The notes: generated by a model from the sequence alone, not told the origin. 64,000 nt of DNA from an uncultured Bacteroidota bacterium (GCA_937876355.1 CALFHN010000050.1:1-64000), one strand, 5' to 3'; counted from the first letter of the stretch, positions 40,591 through 50,916 are shown. Numbers and translations are program-made.

Positions 40591-41511
40591 ATGTATCCAC
40601 GACTCAGCGACCTGTTTACCGACCTGTTCGGATTCCAATTTCCGATTCCGATCTACTCCTTCGGATTTATGGTTGCGGTTGGGGCCATGTTTGGCGCCTG
40701 GATTCTTCAAAAAGAGCTGGATCGGCTTTATGGTTCTGGTCTGATTTCGGGCGTAAAAATGCCAGATATCAAGAGCGATAAAAAGGGTCGAAAGAAGATG
40801 GTAGAAGTTAGCCCTTCCTTCATTGTGGGGACTATCACTTTAATCATTATTGGGGCAGGATTCGCCGGAGCCAAGATGTTTCACATCTTTGAAAATATGG
40901 ACGCGTTCTTGCGGGCACCTTCAAGGATGATATTTACGACGGGTGGATTCACGTTTTATGGCGGGATGATTGTAGGCGGATTAGGGGTCGTTTATTACGT
41001 TCGGAAAAAAGGTCTCAGCGTAGGTCGGATTGCAGATGCGATGGCTCCGGGAGTGATGATCGCTTATGGTATTGGCAGGATTGGCTGTCATCTATCGGGA
41101 GATGGAGATTGGGGTATTGCCTCTGATATTGCTTCCAAACCTGGGTGGCTACCGACATGGTTATGGGCAGAAACCTATCCTAACAATATTATGGGAGTCG
41201 ATCTTAGTTCAACTCCTGTTTATCCAACGCCCCTGTATGAGTTTTTTGCAGCCGCGATGATTTTTGCGCTTTTGTGGTCCTTTAGGAAACACAATCACGT
41301 CGCAGGCTGGCTTTTCTGGGTGTACATAGTCTTTAATGGCGCCGAGCGGTTTTTCATTGAAAAAATACGAGTTAATAATCAGTTTGAATTGTTGGGTCAA
41401 ACCGTGACTCAAGCCGAGGTCATTGCCCTAATTATTATTGTGATCGGGGTAATTGGCATTTGGAAAACCTGGACGAAGCCCACCCTAACCCCTGAGGAGC
41501 GGCCGAGTTAA
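40591..41511 (+). CDS. lgt: Prolipoprotein diacylglyceryl transferase
   Basis: GGFTFYGGMIVGG, GRIGCHLSGDGDWG, PTPLYEF, NGAERFFIEKIRVNN. Confidence 0.95.
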   Translation: MYPRLSDLFTDLFGFQFPIPIYSFGFMVAVGAMFGAWILQKELDRLYGSGLISGVKMPDIKSDKKGRKKMVEVSPSFIVGTITLIIIGAGFAGAKMFHIFENMDAFLRAPSRMIFTTGGFTFYGGMIVGGLGVVYYVRKKGLSVGRIADAMAPGVMIAYGIGRIGCHLSGDGDWGIASDIASKPGWLPTWLWAETYPNNIMGVDLSSTPVYPTPLYEFFAAAMIFALLWSFRKHNHVAGWLFWVYIVFNGAERFFIEKIRVNNQFELLGQTVTQAEVIALIIIVIGVIGIWKTWTKPTLTPEERPS

Positions 41512-42339
41512 ACAAGTTGGCCCGCCTTCACCTGGATGCGAAATGTTGGTACCGTCGTAAGTCAGAACGTGCAGTCCGTTTTTTGAGAGAAGTGCGGCCG
41601 TTTTTTGGTTTTGTTGTTCGATTAAACACTTCCCATTGCCTAGAGATAATACGTTGCAGCCCATCGTATTATACTCAGACTCAGGGACTTCAATCAGTGT
41701 GAACCCTTCGTCTAAGATGCGTTGGCGCGTGGTTACAGGCATCAACCGGCTGTGAACCAATAGTACCCTATCTGCGACGGGGGAGATGAGGGACATCAGG
41801 TGTAAAACGTCAGTTGGCCCATTATAGTGTGGTAAATGAACGGGCATTATTTCTAGACTTGTCGATTCGCACATTTCAGAGAGCTGACGAATACCCTCCA
41901 AATTAGATCGATACCCGATCCCGACCGCTGCCAAAGAGGGAAGAAGCCACACCACATCTCCGCCCTCTAGTTTACCGGGACTTGCGATGGCACCCTTTAT
42001 GGTGAGGCCTTTAGACTCGAGCCATCCTTTCACAGCTTCTGGCTCCCCAGTTCGCAAATTTTTCCCCATGCGACATAATCCAAATCCTGAGGGCAAGGTT
42101 ACAACCGGATCATGTACATAGAGCGAGTCCATTCCTGCGCAATTTTCGGCCGGCAGAACCTCGACTATAGCTCCATTTTTTTCCAACAAGTCAATAAAAC
42201 GGTCGGATTCAATACATGCCCGAGCATAATTGGGTTCGTTCTTGTAACTGTACTTGCTCCAATTAGCGCTCAAATAGGACTGAGATTGAAACGTGTCCTT
42301 TGCATGGGCCACTAACACCCTTTTTAAAGGCTCAGTCAT
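41485..42339 (-). CDS. Arginine deiminase / dimethylarginine dimethylaminohydrolase-related protein
   Basis: DSLYVHDPVVTLPSGFGLCRMGKNLRTGE, LEGGDVVWLLPSLAAVGIGYRSN, C-terminal cysteine in GGPTCLTRPLLR. Confidence 0.82.
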   Translation of the reverse strand: MTEPLKRVLVAHAKDTFQSQSYLSANWSKYSYKNEPNYARACIESDRFIDLLEKNGAIVEVLPAENCAGMDSLYVHDPVVTLPSGFGLCRMGKNLRTGEPEAVKGWLESKGLTIKGAIASPGKLEGGDVVWLLPSLAAVGIGYRSNLEGIRQLSEMCESTSLEIMPVHLPHYNGPTDVLHLMSLISPVADRVLLVHSRLMPVTTRQRILDEGFTLIEVPESEYNTMGCNVLSLGNGKCLIEQQNQKTAALLSKNGLHVLTYDGTNISHPGEGGPTCLTRPLLRG

Positions 42340-42428
42340 TGAAAATCGAATCACAGGAATCTTGATGGTTTGTTTGAACGTTACGTCGTCAGTTGTAATA
42401 TATCTGTCCCATTCGACATTAGGAGAGA

Positions 42429-43205
42429 ATGAGTTCACCCGATTCTGACAATCAAGTTCCAAGGTTTATAGCCGGACGAAATCCAGTTAGAGAACAGCTT
42501 GAAAAGGATGTTTCCCGAGCTGAAAAACTCTACCTCCAAAAAGGAGCGACCGGAAAGCTCATGGGGTTACATAAATTGGCTCGGGAGCACGGCATTCCCA
42601 CCCAATTCGTGCCTGGAGGCAAACTGAACAGTTTAGTTCCAGGAGTGAATCACCAGGGGGTTTTGTTGGCTTTATCCTCCTTGGAATATGCTGACGTCGA
42701 TGAAATGTTATCAGCGATTGCTCCAACTATGGAAGATGTGATTGCGAAAAAGCCCATCGTTGTTGTTCTAGACCACATTCAAGATCCTTATAATCTGGGG
42801 GCCATTATTCGAAGTTGTGTCGCTGCAGGTGCAGAGGGAGTAATCATACCAGATCGAGGGGCCGCTCCTGTAACTGCAGCAACCATTAAAACGAGTGCAG
42901 GAACCGTCTCTGAAATTCCTATTGCCCGGGTAGGCAATCTATCTCAAGTTATCGGCCAATTGAAAGAGAGGGGCTATTGGATTGTCGGGGCCGAAGGGAC
43001 TGGTAAAACATCCATGCTTGAAATGGATTGGGATCGGCCACTTGGCATCGTTATTGGAAGTGAAGAAAAAGGAATGGGCAGAATGATGAGCGAATCTTGC
43101 GACTATTTGGTTCGAATTCCGATGCGAGGGAAGGCAGAATCCTTAAATGCGTCAGTGGCGGCAGGCATTTTGTTATTCCAGGCCTCACTGGGGCGTCCGG
43201 AATGA
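42429..43205 (+). CDS. rlmB: 23S rRNA (guanosine(2251)-2'-O)-methyltransferase / SpoU family
   Basis: RFIAGRNPVREQLE, VVLDHIQDPYNLGAIIRSCVAAGAEGVIIP, GIVIGSEEKGMGRMMSESCDYLVRIPMRGKAESLNASVAAGILLF. Confidence 0.94.
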   Translation: MSSPDSDNQVPRFIAGRNPVREQLEKDVSRAEKLYLQKGATGKLMGLHKLAREHGIPTQFVPGGKLNSLVPGVNHQGVLLALSSLEYADVDEMLSAIAPTMEDVIAKKPIVVVLDHIQDPYNLGAIIRSCVAAGAEGVIIPDRGAAPVTAATIKTSAGTVSEIPIARVGNLSQVIGQLKERGYWIVGAEGTGKTSMLEMDWDRPLGIVIGSEEKGMGRMMSESCDYLVRIPMRGKAESLNASVAAGILLFQASLGRPE

Positions 43206-43394
43206 AATGAACGGCTCTACCGTCTAAAACGTAGGCAACGTTTATTTGTTGGGTCTTATTGAAGAGATATGGACATAAACGCCCCCGACCAACCGATGCG
43301 TTACGACACAAAGGTTAGTCGGGGCGCCCACCTTTCAAGCTCAACTTGCTCCAATTGGAACATGTCGGGACCTGAAACTCGGTTGTATGACGCT

Positions 43395-43655
43395 TTACCG
43401 CCGCACACTGTTAAGCTTGTACACGATTTTGCGAATCGTATCGAACTGTAAATACGGGTATTCATCCCGCAATAGTTCAATGGCATCGTAGGCTGCCACG
43501 TTATTTAGACGCATCGTTCGAAAGGACTTCCGGATCTGATAATCGCGAACGCCTTTTTCGCTCAATAGGTTATTGTCGTCCAAAATGCTGAAAACTTCCT
43601 CGGTAATGAGACCATCTAAGGGGTTTTCAATGAAGTGATTGTTCGTTACCTGCAT
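43395..43655 (-). CDS. Hypothetical protein (86 aa from internal ATG)
   Basis: MQVTNNHFIENPLDGLITEEVFSILDDNNLLSEKGVRDYQIRKSF...YLQFDTIRKIVYKLNSVRR; protein-like composition. Confidence 0.6.
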   Translation of the reverse strand: MQVTNNHFIENPLDGLITEEVFSILDDNNLLSEKGVRDYQIRKSFRTMRLNNVAAYDAIELLRDEYPYLQFDTIRKIVYKLNSVRR

Positions 43656-43923
43656 GATTTCACTCGTCTTTCTAGTTCTCGCCTTGGCGTCGTTGGTCAA
43701 AAAAGGGTGCGAATGCTCCTTTCTCAACAAAAGAGTATGGAAGGGAACGAGTTGAACAAAATGAAATGGGGTGAACGGTAAAGGCTCGTAGGCGAGCCGT
43801 TCAAACGGTCATTCGAATCGATCGGGACCACTACTGATTGGTAGGCCAAGCCCACCAAGTCTTCGAAAAGGAGAAAATTAGAGGCAAACGGAGACCGTTT
43901 TAAACCCCGCTGAGGATGTGGTT

Positions 43924-46344
43924 TTACTTCAACAGCTTGGAAAGCTGCCGACGAATCTGGGGAGATGTTTCAATGGCGAGCTGTGATTGCAGAGATCCGC
44001 GATTAGACTTGATTTCTGGATAGGTAAACAATGCACTCAAAGCGGCTTTTCTAAGCTGAATCTCGTCTGCTTTTAACCATTCTTCAATCGTGTTGTTCAC
44101 CGTTTGTCCGGCAGCATCAATTCGAGCGAACGCCCAAAATGCCGCTATTCGCAATGAAATTGCATTTTCTGCTCCAATCAAGGGGCGAATGGCCCCGAAC
44201 ATATTTCGATCTTCAGTTATGCCTGTCTGAATCAAATCCAAAGCGGTGCGGGCAACCAGGTCACCGTCCGAAGGAGTGACCAGGGCAGATTGAATCAAAG
44301 ACCAGCTCAAATTTGGTCTCATTTTAATTAAAGTAGATACAGCTTCGCTTAAAACTACCGTTTTTGAATCAGTATTTGCCGCGTTTAGGGCCGCAGAGAA
44401 TGCAGATTCGGCATCTGGAAATAGAGATAGGGCCCTGATTGCAGAAAGCCTGACGCGTGCATCAGGGTGAGAACTGAATCCGATTAAAAACGAGAGAGCT
44501 GAATTCGATGGTGCCATTTCGCCCAACATTTCACATGCGCTGGCCAGGACTGCAGGATCGGTTTCTTGTTGTAATAATGACCGGAGGCCCAACAAAACAG
44601 CGGGGTCAGGACTAGACCGCGATAAATGCCTCAATGAACGGATCTTTGGAACGGGTCCTTTGACATCTCTAAGTTCTGCAACAAGGTCATCTTGTTTATG
44701 AGGCACTGAATAATCTAACAATACAGTCGCAAATGCGTCCGGGAAAACATACCTGGGGAGTAGCGAGGTTTTGATTACTGCGGTTTGTTTTCGATCCTTA
44801 ACACGTACCATTGAAGTGTTAATACCATCAAGGGAGGAATATTGGAAGGAAAGGTCAAATTCGAAAGCATCGGGTATCAATGATCCGACCTGATCTTGCT
44901 CAATTGTAACAAGTGTTGTCTCGTTCGCAGCCTGGAAAACATAACTCACAGTCAACTGTGGATGCCCCGCTGAATACACCCACACATCAAAAAATTGGCC
45001 TAGGTTTTCGCCTGAAATGAGTTCCAAAATATCCCGAAACGATTCAGTATCAACGACTTGATTGGCAGCTTGGTCAAGAAATCTAACGACGGATTCCGTC
45101 ATTGCACCTTCTCCTATCCTTTCGGTAAGCATTCGAAGCACCCAAACACCCTTACCGTTAGCGTGCTCATCCAACATATCCGAAGGATATTCCCATCTAT
45201 CCCAAACGAGAGGCCGTCGATAGGACTTGGCTTCTAATAGATAGTCGTCGCGCAGTTTTTCATAAATCAATCCGGAAGCATCTTCGCCGATTGCCTGGGA
45301 CATCACCTGTAAGCTAACCCAATTGGTGATGGCTGCAGACAGCCAAGCATCTGTTGGTGGAATAGAATCGAATCTCGAATGTATCAGCCCCGAAACAATC
45401 GTTTTGAAAGAGCGAAACTGGTCAGACCAAGGGTCGTGTGAAACCCAATATTCTGGAGTTGCCAGTAATTTATATCCAATTGATACGGGGTATTCTATTC
45501 CCTCGACTAACGCAGCGGCAAATAAACCATCTGAATTGGTTAAGCCGGCTTGTTCTAAATAGGTTGTAACGTAGGTGCGATCAATAGCGAAATCAGCAAG
45601 AAAAGCCTCAATGCCATCGGTTTGGCCAATTATTACTGGGATATCAAAGTCATTCAGATGAGATTGACGTGTATCGAAGGCTAGGAATGAAACAGAACCC
45701 GCAAACACTTCTCGCTTGCTGTACCCATCCACCATTCGTTCAGGGTGAATATTCTGATCGTTATCGCCGCCAACCCACACTTCCCAAAAATTGGGTATCG
45801 ACACCCGAAGTTGGATCAGAAAGCTGTCGGTTTGATCAATTGGGGTTGGGTACCAGACATCAGAGCCTGGCTCCGATCCATCCCAAATGGCGATACGTCC
45901 TTTGGCCGAAGTACGAAAAGAGAGCCCTTTTCCAATCAAGAACTCTACTTTAATCAGCCATTCAGAAGAAGTGGACGGAATGCCCGAGCGTTCTGGCAGG
46001 TCGATCGTGAGTAAATTTTCATTTTGGTGCCAATCCAGCACGTAGCCATGCATGGAAATCCGCGAAACCAAAAACCCTTCTGCATTTAGCGACAAAGTGC
46101 CGGGAGCGGAAGATTCTGAGGTGACGTGAACAAAAGACATTCCAGGGATAGATCCAACGGCCGGACTTAATGAGATGGCCGTGCGAATCATCTCAACATT
46201 AAATCGCGACGTGTCCTCGGACCGAATAGGCCCGTTCATAAGGGGATGATTTTGTGCGACGGTGTCACGTACGAAAACCACAGTCACAAGCGCGAGAATA
46301 ACACCTCGAATAATCAACAAGGCGTCGAAATTTCGTCTATTCAT
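43924..46344 (-). CDS. M1 aminopeptidase-like protein with C-terminal HEAT-like repeats, zinc motif not found
   Basis: M1-like organisation (HANGKGVWVLRMLTERIGEGAM...FFDVWVYSAGHPQLTVSYVF) but no HEXXH; the expected region reads IVSGLIHSRFDSIPPTDAWLSAAITNWV. C-terminal VRLSAIRALSLFPD-type repeats. Confidence 0.7.
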   Translation of the reverse strand: MNRRNFDALLIIRGVILALVTVVFVRDTVAQNHPLMNGPIRSEDTSRFNVEMIRTAISLSPAVGSIPGMSFVHVTSESSAPGTLSLNAEGFLVSRISMHGYVLDWHQNENLLTIDLPERSGIPSTSSEWLIKVEFLIGKGLSFRTSAKGRIAIWDGSEPGSDVWYPTPIDQTDSFLIQLRVSIPNFWEVWVGGDNDQNIHPERMVDGYSKREVFAGSVSFLAFDTRQSHLNDFDIPVIIGQTDGIEAFLADFAIDRTYVTTYLEQAGLTNSDGLFAAALVEGIEYPVSIGYKLLATPEYWVSHDPWSDQFRSFKTIVSGLIHSRFDSIPPTDAWLSAAITNWVSLQVMSQAIGEDASGLIYEKLRDDYLLEAKSYRRPLVWDRWEYPSDMLDEHANGKGVWVLRMLTERIGEGAMTESVVRFLDQAANQVVDTESFRDILELISGENLGQFFDVWVYSAGHPQLTVSYVFQAANETTLVTIEQDQVGSLIPDAFEFDLSFQYSSLDGINTSMVRVKDRKQTAVIKTSLLPRYVFPDAFATVLLDYSVPHKQDDLVAELRDVKGPVPKIRSLRHLSRSSPDPAVLLGLRSLLQQETDPAVLASACEMLGEMAPSNSALSFLIGFSSHPDARVRLSAIRALSLFPDAESAFSAALNAANTDSKTVVLSEAVSTLIKMRPNLSWSLIQSALVTPSDGDLVARTALDLIQTGITEDRNMFGAIRPLIGAENAISLRIAAFWAFARIDAAGQTVNNTIEEWLKADEIQLRKAALSALFTYPEIKSNRGSLQSQLAIETSPQIRRQLSKLLK

Positions 46345-47386
46345 GTTCAGCGGAAGGTTTGCTTTTGCCTCGAACTAACTGTTCTGGAACGGTCCCGAGG
46401 TACAAAATTCCAATGGTCCCAACTAATAAATATAGCAACATTTGTCCAGTGTGAGCCAAAAGAGCATATGTGGCCGCGTCCGCATGAGGCAATAAAAACA
46501 GCATTCCGAGCGATTGAATTGTGACAAAATGAAACGTTCCAATACCGCCTGGCGAGGGGATTATTACTCCTAACGCTCCAATCAACATGATCCCCCAAGC
46601 TTGTAAAGGACCGATATTAAAAAGTAAATTTTGACCCAGTATTACAAATGGAATATATGCCATGAGCCCGTAGCACGACCACATTAGTAGGGTTAGCAGG
46701 GTCATCTGAATGGGCTTCCTAGCACGACTGAGGCTTAAAAAACCATTTTGAAACTGGGCATAATATCGAAGAAGTTTTGAACCTGGCTTTCGCAATATTC
46801 TTGGCACAAAAACTCCAATCAAAACCACAACGACTAAGGTGCCAACGCCAATCGCAGCAATCAAGGTGGAGCTGGTTTCCGCGTAATAGGCCAAAAGAGG
46901 GATTGTCAAAAGATGCCATAGTTGAACCGCTTGGGCCTGAAAGATAAATGGAACGGACAAGACGAATAGTCCAAAAGCCGCCATATCTAGGACGCGTTCG
47001 ATAAAAACAGTCCCGAAAACCGCAGAAAAAGGTAATTTTTCTCTTCTAGCAACATTTCCAGTGCGAATCACTTCTCCCAGTCTAGGTCCTGCATAATTTG
47101 CCATGTACCCAATCATGATCGAAATAAACGTATTCCAAGTCGAAATGGGCCTTTTTGAATCAGAATGTTCGGGAAGAACTTCCAGCAACATTTTCCAGCG
47201 AATGGCCCGAATCCAATGACTAAACAAGGTCACGAACACCAAAGGGAGAATCCACCAGTAATTACCAGCTTTGAGGGCCGACCCCACCTCAGTCAAATCT
47301 ACTCCTCGAAGAGCCAAATAGAGTAACACGGCTGCCACTGCGAAGCTACCCAGACGCACGATCCATTTTGTGGTTAGCTCACGCAT
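46337..47386 (-). CDS. Lysylphosphatidylglycerol synthase TM region / UPF0104 flippase-like protein
   Basis: 349 aa polytopic; YMANYAGPRLGEVIRTGNVARREKLPFSAVFGTVFIERVLDM; IPSPGGIGTFHFV. Confidence 0.87.
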   Translation of the reverse strand: MRELTTKWIVRLGSFAVAAVLLYLALRGVDLTEVGSALKAGNYWWILPLVFVTLFSHWIRAIRWKMLLEVLPEHSDSKRPISTWNTFISIMIGYMANYAGPRLGEVIRTGNVARREKLPFSAVFGTVFIERVLDMAAFGLFVLSVPFIFQAQAVQLWHLLTIPLLAYYAETSSTLIAAIGVGTLVVVVLIGVFVPRILRKPGSKLLRYYAQFQNGFLSLSRARKPIQMTLLTLLMWSCYGLMAYIPFVILGQNLLFNIGPLQAWGIMLIGALGVIIPSPGGIGTFHFVTIQSLGMLFLLPHADAATYALLAHTGQMLLYLLVGTIGILYLGTVPEQLVRGKSKPSAEHE

Positions 47387-47442
47387 TCGAATAGTAGATT
47401 TTGGGTAAGTCTATAAATGTCTGGTGGCTACAAAAGTGCAAT

Positions 47443-48144
47443 TCAATTTCGAAGGTCGACCAATTCGACACCTGGCGGGGCAATAAAAACAAAAGATTCC
47501 TTGGTAATGGGTGGGTTGATTCTGATTTCAGAAAGGTCAATTGTCATTTGAACATCATTTAGATCAATTACCTCTAAATGGGTTACAATCGTATCTGATT
47601 GGCGAACACTTAATCGGACGCTTCGGAATTGTGCAAGTTCTTGTTTTGGTTTTAGGTTTAATACATGGTGTATCACACCTTGGTGTGTTTCATTTACTCC
47701 AAGGGTTGCTTCATATTCGTTACCGAGTTGCCTCAAAAAGGTCATAAGGGAAAAGGACATTTCGTCTCCCCCAAAATCGTTGATAATGACCTGTTTTTCA
47801 TTTCGATTGTGTATCCACAACGTGATTCCATCGGTAACAATGGTTTGTGAACCGGTTTGAATGCGATATTTAGCCCCCGAAAAGAGAAGAGTCCCCGAAA
47901 AACGTTCTGGAGCTGCCATGAATTCAGAAGATGCCTCTTGGACAAAGGCCGCAGTCATCGCGTTTATGTTTTCATATTTCGTCGCTAATTCCAATCGCAA
48001 ATCGTTTGCCGACTGTTTGGCCGCAGTCTGTTTGGCCGCAGTCTGTTTGGCCGCAGTCTGTGCTTGGGCCGAGCGGTTTGCAGCTGCAAAAACCACAAAT
48101 AGAACCAGAATAAGGATGGTGAGACAACGACTGATCACATTCAT
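47443..48144 (-). CDS. lolA: Outer membrane lipoprotein carrier LolA-like protein
   Basis: Signal peptide; ENINAMTAAFVQEASSEFMAAPERFSGTLLFSGAKYRIQTGSQTIVTDGITLWIHNRNEKQVIIND. Confidence 0.88.
   Translation of the reverse strand: MNVISRCLTILILVLFVVFAAANRSAQAQTAAKQTAAKQTAAKQSANDLRLELATKYENINAMTAAFVQEASSEFMAAPERFSGTLLFSGAKYRIQTGSQTIVTDGITLWIHNRNEKQVIINDFGGDEMSFSLMTFLRQLGNEYEATLGVNETHQGVIHHVLNLKPKQELAQFRSVRLSVRQSDTIVTHLEVIDLNDVQMTIDLSEIRINPPITKESFVFIAPPGVELVDLRN
48011..48060 (-). repeat. 15-bp in-frame tandem repeat after the LolA signal peptide
   Basis: Plus strand gactgtttggccgca/gtctgtttggccgca/gtctgtttggccgca/gtctg..., encoding QTAAKQTAAKQTAAKQS. Confidence 0.95.
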
Positions 48145-48211
48145 TTTATAAACTCAATAATATCTTCTTTCCATTATTACTTCAATAGTCATGCCTAGTC
48201 GTCAAATCAAT

Positions 48212-49372
48212 CTAATACGTCAAACTCACTTCCAAAGCGTCCACTAAAGCTTGCATGTCTTCGCTCGTATTGTATACATGTGGAGCCACTCGAATGGCTT
48301 TCCCACGCACGGAAACGGATACCGACTTAGATATAAGGGCATTTTTAACCCTTTCAACATCCAAGTTAGGGGGAAGGTGAAGTCCAAATAGATGAGAGCC
48401 CCGAGAGGACGACGGTCCAAGCTGAAATCCCAAATTTCGACTTGAATCTTCCCACGGTTGCAACAAATTGCTCAAATAGTTTTGAATGTTTTGCGGGCCC
48501 CATTCCAGTAGCATACAAAGTGCCTCATTCAACATCGGAAGCAGCGCAAAATTGCTTTTTTCTCCGACATCGAATCGGGTAGCTCCCAGCTCGTAGCCTG
48601 CTTGATAGTCGACCAAGCCTGCAAAGTTCTCGCTTCCCAGTCGATTTATCCAGTTTTCTTCTAAAGGGACCCCGTTTGCGAAACGGTCGCCCCAATAGGC
48701 CAAACCACAGGAATATGGACCCATTAACCATTTGTACCCACCAACGATCAGCGCGTCGGGTCGAACTTCTTGCACATCGAATGGAAGGGCTCCAACAGAC
48801 TGAGTTCCGTCAAGGATTAGAGCAGCACCAAACTTGTGTGCCTTTCTACCGATTGCGGCGACATCAAATAGCGTTCCGTCTGTCCAATGCACAATTGGCA
48901 TTGCAACTACTGCCGTATCGGAATCGATTTGCTCCAGAATTGCATCCGTCCAGGCGCGACTTCTATTCGTGCCGGAAGAGGGAAGTTTGACGGTCCGAAT
49001 AGCCACTCGGGCATCCGACGCCACTCGCTGCCACGTGTAAACGTTGCTTGGAAATTGTTCATGCAGCAATACAATGTTTTGTCCTTTACGAACGGGGACA
49101 TTTTTGGCTGCGGTGGCAATTCCGTACGAAACGGATGGCAAAAGGGAAATTGAAGAAGCGTTTTCCGCCCCAATTAATTGAGCAAATAGGCGTTTGACTG
49201 ACTGTGGACCTGAGAAGAAGTCAGATTGTTGAATGAGTGCTGGATTACGCTTTGCTCTGATCGCTCGTATTCCGGCTTCTTCTACCCGAAGAGGCAGTGG
49301 CGACATGTAAGCACAGTTCAAATAATGAACCGCAGGGTCTAGGGAGAACGAATCCGATTGGCAGGTCAACAT
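48212..49372 (-). CDS. Aminotransferase class V-fold PLP-dependent enzyme
   Basis: HYLNCAYMSPLP, LILDGTQSVGALPFDVQEVRPDALIVGGYKWLMGPYSCGLAYW. Confidence 0.88.
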   Translation of the reverse strand: MLTCQSDSFSLDPAVHYLNCAYMSPLPLRVEEAGIRAIRAKRNPALIQQSDFFSGPQSVKRLFAQLIGAENASSISLLPSVSYGIATAAKNVPVRKGQNIVLLHEQFPSNVYTWQRVASDARVAIRTVKLPSSGTNRSRAWTDAILEQIDSDTAVVAMPIVHWTDGTLFDVAAIGRKAHKFGAALILDGTQSVGALPFDVQEVRPDALIVGGYKWLMGPYSCGLAYWGDRFANGVPLEENWINRLGSENFAGLVDYQAGYELGATRFDVGEKSNFALLPMLNEALCMLLEWGPQNIQNYLSNLLQPWEDSSRNLGFQLGPSSSRGSHLFGLHLPPNLDVERVKNALISKSVSVSVRGKAIRVAPHVYNTSEDMQALVDALEVSLTY

Positions 49373-49425
49373 ATTTCAAGTGGTTAGTAGCTTGAAATAT
49401 AAGAAAACGAACCACGGCGCTTTCC

Positions 49426-49818
49426 TTAATTTATGACGGGCTTTGTTTCGCGTTGTTCGAGATGAATTGTTAACTCACGCGTCATCCGCTCCGTTTCTCT
49501 CTCAATTGAACGCTCTAATCGGGCCAGTTCACGTTCGAATTCAACGTCCATTTCAGATTCGACGTCAATTTCGAGTTTTGAAACTAGGTCCCTCATTACG
49601 ATGCGATGCCTGCGATGTGGGGATTGCCTAATGTGGAGTTCATATACGCCTCGCTCCACCTGGACTTCGGACATTGTGCTATGAATGAGAGGAAGGGAAT
49701 GATTTGGCCAGAAATAATTGGCCACGGCCGTAAGCAAATTCGCAGAAAAAAGGATGATTGTAACGATCCCAAGCCCCATTACAATTTTTTCGCGACGGTC
49801 AGTATTTTCAGTTGCCAT
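49426..49818 (-). CDS. Hypothetical single-TM protein with charged coiled-coil tail
   Basis: MATENTDRREKIVMGLGIVTIILFSANLLTAVANYFW...EFERELARLERSIERETERMTRELTIHLEQRE. Confidence 0.6.
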   Translation of the reverse strand: MATENTDRREKIVMGLGIVTIILFSANLLTAVANYFWPNHSLPLIHSTMSEVQVERGVYELHIRQSPHRRHRIVMRDLVSKLEIDVESEMDVEFERELARLERSIERETERMTRELTIHLEQRETKPVIN

Positions 49819-49940
49819 TGGACGCTCCTCTCTAAAATCAGTCAAATTGAGTAAAAACGTCTTCCGAGGTCGTTTGAATATCAATCGTTAATGTAGAAAC
49901 GAGGACTCGAACAAATTATTGCCCTGGCTTCGACAGTTTT

Positions 49941-50732
49941 CTAAGACGGGAGCTTTGTTTTTAATGTTGCAGTCGAAAAGCAAGCAAGGTCCAATTCTTC
50001 TTTCATATTCCAACACCAAAACTGTTGGCAAGGGAAACTGTTTTCGTAAAGCGCTCTTCCCACAATTACTGAATCTACTCGGTAGGCTTCGAGCGAATTC
50101 AATTCAGTTAAGTGTTTGTAATTACCGATACCGCCCGAAGCCGTAATCTTGGCTTTTCGAAGGCGAGCCCCCATTTCTTTGTAGGCCTCAACATTTGGGC
50201 CCTCCATGGTGCCGTCGCGTGAAATGTCAGTATAAACGATTCGGCGACATCCCCGGTTTTCCATGTCTAGAGCAAACTCTACTGCATCTAGGCCACTTCC
50301 TTCAGTCCAGCCCTGTATTCGCGCTTCACCGTCTTTGGCGTCGATACCGACAACCACGCGGCTACATCCGTGTTTGGCGATGGCTTCAGAAACCAAATCT
50401 GGATTCAAAACGGCCGCTGTTCCTATAATTACACGGTAGGCGCCTGCCGCTATTGCCGCATCTACATCTGCGAGCGTTCGAATGCCGCCGCCAACTTGTA
50501 CTGGAATATCCAATTCTCTACAGATTTGCTGTATGACCGCTCGATTGTTTTCCGTACCGCCTTTGGCTGCGTCCAAGTCCACCAAATGGAGCACCTTGGC
50601 ATTTTGAATACGCCATAGCTTAGCCATCTTGACAGGATCGTCAAAGTATACTTTTTCCGTTTCGTACTCTCCTTGAAGGAGGCGAACACAGCAACCACCC
50701 CGAAGATCAATGGCGGGAATAACCAGGATCAT
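49941..50732 (-). CDS. hisA: HisA: ProFAR isomerase
   Basis: VIPAIDLRGGCCVRLLQGEYETEKVYFDDP, VQVGGGIRTLADVDAAI, YTDISRDGTMEGPN, ITASGGIGNYKHL. Confidence 0.95.
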   Translation of the reverse strand: MILVIPAIDLRGGCCVRLLQGEYETEKVYFDDPVKMAKLWRIQNAKVLHLVDLDAAKGGTENNRAVIQQICRELDIPVQVGGGIRTLADVDAAIAAGAYRVIIGTAAVLNPDLVSEAIAKHGCSRVVVGIDAKDGEARIQGWTEGSGLDAVEFALDMENRGCRRIVYTDISRDGTMEGPNVEAYKEMGARLRKAKITASGGIGNYKHLTELNSLEAYRVDSVIVGRALYENSFPCQQFWCWNMKEELDLACFSTATLKTKLPS

Positions 50733-50916
50733 AGCTTAGCTAATTTTTTTAATGCACCGTTGGAACGGTGCCTTTTCGGAGCGGTTTCCTCATTTTCATA
50801 TTCTTAGGTACCGGTTTTCGTGAGGTTTCCATATGTTCGAAGCCTTTTTGGGAATCAAGTGATCTGATTTTGTTGTTTATTACAGGTTACTCTTTTGTTT
50901 TCATTCATCCGACCAT

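Noticed and set aside
48011-48060. Short regularly spaced repeat resembling a mini CRISPR
   Set aside because: Contiguous 15-bp tandem units without spacers, in frame within lolA.
49941-50020. C-terminal extension of HisA (NSFPCQQFWCWNMKEELDLACFSTATLKTKLPS) as a frameshift artefact
   Set aside because: The frame stays open and ends cleanly; similar extensions may be normal for this lineage, so no claim made.
50754-50771. GCACCGT-TGGA-ACGGTGC hairpin between divergent hisA and metG
   Set aside because: Short stem with no clear terminator or operator context; could be chance.
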